DNA from: JAUIET01 sp039111475
GTDB taxonomy: Bacteria > Pseudomonadota > Gammaproteobacteria > Pseudomonadales > JAUIET01
NCBI GenBank assembly: GCA_039111475.1
Contig: JBCCIP010000006.1
Location: 94,743 to 158,742 of the forward strand
Length of the DNA: 64,000 nt
Reading direction: 5' to 3'
The notes under the pieces are model-generated. The model saw only the letters and a list, made by a program, of their open reading frames with translations. It searched no databases and had not been told where the DNA came from. Shown here in pieces: positions 61,921-64,000 of this stretch (its first letter is position 1; each line of letters begins with the position of its first letter). The position numbers were made by a program, and so were the translations under genes.

Positions 61921-62670
61921 ATGAAATTAATTGCTGTTCTGCTCATTGTTCTACTGTCGGCGTGCGCCACAACAGACGCTCAACAAGGTGAGCTGCAAAT
62001 CAAGCCGCTCACTGACGATGTGTACCTGCACACCTCCTACAAATGGCTGGAAGGCATTGGCTACTACCCCTCTAACGGACTGATTTTGGTTGATAACGGT
62101 AACGCCTTCATCATCGATACGCCTTGGCTGGAAGAAGACACTGTGCGCCTTGTAGAGTGGCTTAAAAACGCAGGTTTGACACTGAAAGGCAGTATTTCTA
62201 CGCATTTTCATGATGACAGAAGTTCAGGGATTTCTTATCTGAATGAATTGGGCGTAGATACCTATGCGTCTACACAAACCAATGAATTGCTAGCGTCGAC
62301 AGGGTCGGCCACAGCGACTATGGAATTCTCCACCACGCCTCACATGCTGGGCGACACGCAGCTTGAGGCGTATTACCCAGGTGCAGGTCACAGCAAAGAC
62401 AACATTGTAGTGTGGCTACCACAATCACGTGTTCTATTCGGCGGATGCCTGGTAAGAAGCCTTAACACCCAAAGCATGGGTAACACGGCAGACGGTTCTG
62501 TGCCTGACTGGGCGCAGTCAGTACTGCGCGCAAAAGAAAGGTATTTTGCCGCGCGGCACGTTGTGCCTGGACATGGCGCAGTGGGTGGCCAAGAACTTCT
62601 TGATCACACTATTCGCCTGGCGAAAGCGCGAGCGCTTGTTGATCAGCAAGCCGCTACATCAAGGAAGTAA
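61921..62670 (+). CDS. Subclass B1 metallo-beta-lactamase, lipoprotein
   Basis: A 249-residue secreted lipoprotein (lipobox LLSAC, as in NDM). The B1 zinc sites are complete: His95, His97 and His157 for Zn1; Asp99, Cys176 and His218 for Zn2, in THFHDDR, GAGHSKDN, GGCLVRS and VPGHGA. SMGNTADGS matches the region after the Cys ligand in B1 enzymes, where Arg179 replaces the frequent Lys. It would hydrolyse beta-lactams in the periplasm. No mobile element is nearby, so this looks like a resident chromosomal gene. Placed 7 bases after the GFA-GNAT gene, so co-transcribed. Confidence 0.87.
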   Translation: MKLIAVLLIVLLSACATTDAQQGELQIKPLTDDVYLHTSYKWLEGIGYYPSNGLILVDNGNAFIIDTPWLEEDTVRLVEWLKNAGLTLKGSISTHFHDDRSSGISYLNELGVDTYASTQTNELLASTGSATATMEFSTTPHMLGDTQLEAYYPGAGHSKDNIVVWLPQSRVLFGGCLVRSLNTQSMGNTADGSVPDWAQSVLRAKERYFAARHVVPGHGAVGGQELLDHTIRLAKARALVDQQAATSRK

Positions 62671-63037
62671 CCACTCCCCACAATGCGCCCAGCACAACCA
62701 CTATGCTGGCGAGAAAGCCTATGCCCATGCCAATGCCGCGTGATGCCGGGTCAGCGACGTACTTCGCGGAATACACAAAGCGGCCAATAATAAACACCAA
62801 ACCAGCGCCTGCCGCCACCATAGGATTCGCGTACATGCCACACAGCCACATGCCAGGTAAAAAGATCATCAGTTGTTCAAGCGTGTTTTGATGAACGCGA
62901 TAAGTGCGCTCAAATACTTCATTGCCTGTAACCGCAGGCGCATCAATTTCATACTTAACCCGTGCTGCGCCCACTCGGCCCATTAAGTAAAACAATTGCA
63001 GCAAAATGAGAATACTAACCAGTGCCACGTATTCCAT
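62654..63037 (-). CDS. MAPEG-family membrane protein
   Basis: A 127-residue four-helix MAPEG protein. ERTYRVHQNTLEQLMIFLP is the family's core, with Arg, Asn and Glu as in glutathione- and eicosanoid-type members, and IGRFVYSAKYVADP follows. It is convergent with the beta-lactamase, overlapping it by 17 bases, and is the second MAPEG gene in the window. Function: probable glutathione-dependent detoxification in the membrane. Confidence 0.83.
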   Translation of the reverse strand: MEYVALVSILILLQLFYLMGRVGAARVKYEIDAPAVTGNEVFERTYRVHQNTLEQLMIFLPGMWLCGMYANPMVAAGAGLVFIIGRFVYSAKYVADPASRGIGMGIGFLASIVVVLGALWGVVTSLM

Positions 63038-63212
63038 GAGAGTTCCTGTTCTTGTTGATTGGTTGGTGATGGTAATGGATTACGGTCTTTTCTGGAATGC
63101 TTGATTTAGAAAAACCATTTTTCCTGCTGTCATGTAGCATGCTGTTCACGGTTTACCGCCTGCAACTCATGTTGAAAATGTAGAGCTTTCTCACTATGGG
63201 CAAGTCAGATCT

Positions 63213-64000
63213 CTAGATCATGAGCTTTCTCATATTGCGGCGCCCGTAGACTAGATTCACTAGTGCCCGTGTGCAAATGATGGCAGTGAACATTGACGTT
63301 AGTATGCCTATGGCCAAGGTGACGGCAAACCCTTTCACTGGCCCAGTCCCGACCGAATACAGGATGAGCGCAACTAGAAAAGTTGTCAGGTTTGCATCCA
63401 AAATAGTAGTAAGAGCACGATCATAGCCTGCGGCGATAGCCGCCTGCGGCCGACGCCCGTTATTACGCTCCTCTTTTATTCGCTCAAAGATCAGTACGTT
63501 TGCGTCCACAGCCATACCAACTGTCAGTACTATGCCGGCAATTCCAGGTAGGGTTAGTGTTGCAGACAGTAAAGACATAGCAGCTATTAATAGCATTAAA
63601 TTCAAGCAAAGCGCAATGTTCGCTATTACACCAAAGCCGCGGTAGTAAAGAAGCATGAATACCATCACTAGCAGCAAACCAAGCTGCACGGACCAAAGCC
63701 CGGCACGTATGTTATCCTCACCCAGTGAAGGACCAACTGTGCGCTCTTCAACATATTCTATCGGTGCAGCAAGAGATCCTGCGCGCAGCAACAGCGCCAG
63801 TTCACTGGCCTGCGCGGCATCATCCAAGCCAGTGATCTGAAATCTCGTGTGAAGAGGCTCTTGAACGGTGGCGAGGCTAATAATGGTGCGATCATAGTAT
63901 GCTCTTTCATCGAGTACGATGAAGTCTGAATCATAGGTTGTCTGTATTTTCCTTTCTACCAACAAAACCCCTAGGCCTCGGCCAACATTCTTCCTTGTCG
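63213..64000 (-). CDS. secD: SecD-like translocase subunit, partial
   Basis: The C-terminal part of a SecD protein that continues past the right edge; the frame remains open to base 64000, so the TTG near 63965 is not the start. FRITGLDD-type residues, LLLRAGSLAAPIEYVEERTV, LPGIAGIVLTVGMAVDANVL and IFERIKEERNNG are diagnostic for SecD rather than SecF. Six membrane helices follow. SecD works with SecF to pull proteins across the inner membrane. No secF follows in the 175-base gap; the next gene is MAPEG. Confidence 0.85.
   Translation of the reverse strand, partial: TRKNVGRGLGVLLVERKIQTTYDSDFIVLDERAYYDRTIISLATVQEPLHTRFQITGLDDAAQASELALLLRAGSLAAPIEYVEERTVGPSLGEDNIRAGLWSVQLGLLLVMVFMLLYYRGFGVIANIALCLNLMLLIAAMSLLSATLTLPGIAGIVLTVGMAVDANVLIFERIKEERNNGRRPQAAIAAGYDRALTTILDANLTTFLVALILYSVGTGPVKGFAVTLAIGILTSMFTAIICTRALVNLVYGRRNMRKLMI

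Noticed and set aside
63183..63232. Direct repeat GAGCTTTCTCA at 63183-63193 and 63222-63232
   Set aside because: Only 11 bases, one copy inside the secD end; no element or target-site pattern around it.
1..64000. tRNA, rRNA, CRISPR array, transposase or phage genes
   Set aside because: Looked for on both strands; no cloverleaf, repeat-spacer array, transposase or integrase motif was recognised.

Overview
The window reads as ordinary, gene-dense chromosome from a Gram-negative, probably gammaproteobacterial, free-living heterotroph. Supporting signs are a TonB-dependent receptor, many lipoboxes, SecD, an ECF sigma/anti-sigma pair, a group II truncated haemoglobin, MAPEG proteins, two PQQ enzymes and roughly balanced base composition. 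A marine Cellvibrionales-like lineage is a guess only. I saw no rRNA, tRNA, CRISPR array, integrase or insertion sequence.

Layout. 0.2-13 kb is a catabolic and detoxification region with three TetR regulators and one LysR regulator. It holds a membrane desaturase with a TIM-barrel gene, a LinB-like haloalkane dehalogenase operon, a cytochrome P450, a PQQ dehydrogenase, and a PhyH dioxygenase followed by a TPP-dependent lyase. The last pair starts at a strong promoter that overlaps a long palindrome. 13-21 kb is housekeeping-like: a GFA-family protein, small membrane proteins, an MBL-fold lipoprotein, an exported methyltransferase, GST, Nudix, a flavin-type oxidase and a LysE exporter. 21.2-27.3 kb is one 2019-residue LEPR-XLL surface protein with tandem repeats. 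27.7-38.5 kb holds a PQQ/cytochrome fusion, an ECF sigma/anti-sigma/S8-protease operon beside two spondin-domain proteins, and an M1 peptidase. 38.5-51.9 kb is mixed (LytTR regulator, methyltransferases, MAPEG, RidA-like, lone GT51 glycosyltransferase, TonB receptor) and contains two genes broken by stop codons.

52.1-62.7 kb is the most unusual part. Three tight operons carry a GNAT, a truncated haemoglobin, a Rieske oxygenase, two DAO-family FAD oxidases, an SDR, a bicupin, two flavin-type oxidases, four GFA-family zinc proteins (one fused to an ArsN2-like acetyltransferase) and a complete subclass-B1 metallo-beta-lactamase. Rieske and DAO enzymes often remove N- or O-methyl groups and release formaldehyde, and GFA proteins are classically tied to glutathione and formaldehyde. 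The locus may therefore be an oxidative demethylation or amine-catabolism island, but that is inference. Six intact GFA genes and one GFA pseudogene occur in the window. The right edge cuts a secD-like gene that has no secF next to it.
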